Source: Collinsella sp.
Lineage (GTDB): Bacteria; Actinomycetota; Coriobacteriia; Coriobacteriales; Coriobacteriaceae
Assembly: GCA_019419455.1 (NCBI GenBank)
Contig: DXZW01000010.1
Location: 1 to 30,470 of the forward strand
Direction of reading: 5' to 3'
DNA: 30,470 bases
The notes beneath the pieces were generated by a model that saw only the letters and a program-made list of their open reading frames with translations, made no database searches and was not told the origin of the DNA. Each line of letters starts with the position of its first letter. Position 1 is the stretch's first letter. This document shows positions 30,222-30,470 of the stretch, piece after piece. The translations under genes were made by a program, and so were the position numbers.

Positions 30222-30470
30222 TGCCGTTAAACCCGTCCCGGTCCGCCCCCGGCATGTCATCGACGCCTTCGGCTCAGTCTCATATCCGCGGATACCGCTC
30301 CGGCGGCCCGCAATCCTCTCCTTCGGCGGGGTTCCCCTAGTCTGTCTTCGCGCATGCGGCGGCCGCCGCGCGCACAGCGAGAACGGGGGTGTCCCCGAAG
30401 GCTGCCCGGCTCGCCGGGACGTGTCTCTATAGTTTTGTCAACCGCGTGCTTCGCGCCATTTCGGCATGAC
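30222..30470. other. No recognisable feature
   Basis: GC-rich sequence with only short, unconvincing open frames and no motif I can support. It may be an intergenic region or the edge of a gene that continues outside the window. Confidence 0.4.

Noticed and set aside
30128..30432. Two short plus-strand frames at the right edge
   Set aside because: They run through a perfect 14-bp hairpin and the structured RNA-like motif, have proline/arginine-rich products and no ribosome binding sites.

Overview
The window looks like chromosomal DNA of a Coriobacteriia member, most likely Collinsella or a close relative. This is inferred from the GC-rich, GTG-tolerant gene style, from the Actinobacteria-like proteins and from the expanded lactose-type PTS/tagatose gene set. 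No marker gene in the window fixes the species.

Left arm (1-6600) is an accessory region, visibly more AT-rich than the rest. It begins with a frameshifted, truncated ISL3-type transposase remnant. A compact putative RiPP (ribosomally made, post-translationally modified peptide) operon follows at 400-2899: a PqqD-like/GNAT-like fusion protein, a radical SAM enzyme, a 67-residue hydrophobic candidate precursor peptide starting directly at the enzyme's stop codon, and a small membrane protein overlapping it by 4 nt. After a perfect 13-bp stem-loop comes a one-polypeptide ABC exporter. Then come an opposing ribbon-helix-helix gene, the left end of an IS21-family element with a 28-codon istA stub, and an EcsC-family pseudogene. 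The region stops at a tRNA-Thr(CGT) gene whose 3' end faces it, as in tRNA-targeted islands.

Middle and right (6855-29993) is a carbohydrate locus. It holds an orphan mannose-type EIIB lacking its phospho-accepting His, galM, and a DeoR-type regulator. Three paralogous cassettes follow, each with a LacI-type regulator (+) divergent from a two-gene operon (-) of a lactose-type EIICB and a GH1 6-phospho-beta-galactosidase. Next are one shared EIIA (lacF), an unidentified membrane protein, and lacA, lacB, lacX-like epimerase and lacC. Disaccharide-phosphates imported and cleaved by the cassettes would yield galactose-6-phosphate. LacAB would isomerise this to tagatose-6-phosphate, and LacC would phosphorylate it to tagatose-1,6-bisphosphate. 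The aldolase lacD is not in the window.

Non-coding structure is unusually rich. Two copies of a roughly 145-nt motif, directly after lacB and after lacC, share a conserved GACCAGAAGGTC hairpin and show compensatory changes in three helices, so they look like a structured RNA family. Six oriented ~68-bp dyad repeats with TGTAACA arms (plus one half unit) sit in all three convergent gene junctions. Two different long inverted-repeat elements lie at 7403-7556 and 25145-25312. Each LacI cassette has its own ATG-N10-CAT operator with an ACGT core, and the three regulators differ at the matching recognition-helix residues. Each PTS/GH1 gap holds a GC-rich stem-loop.
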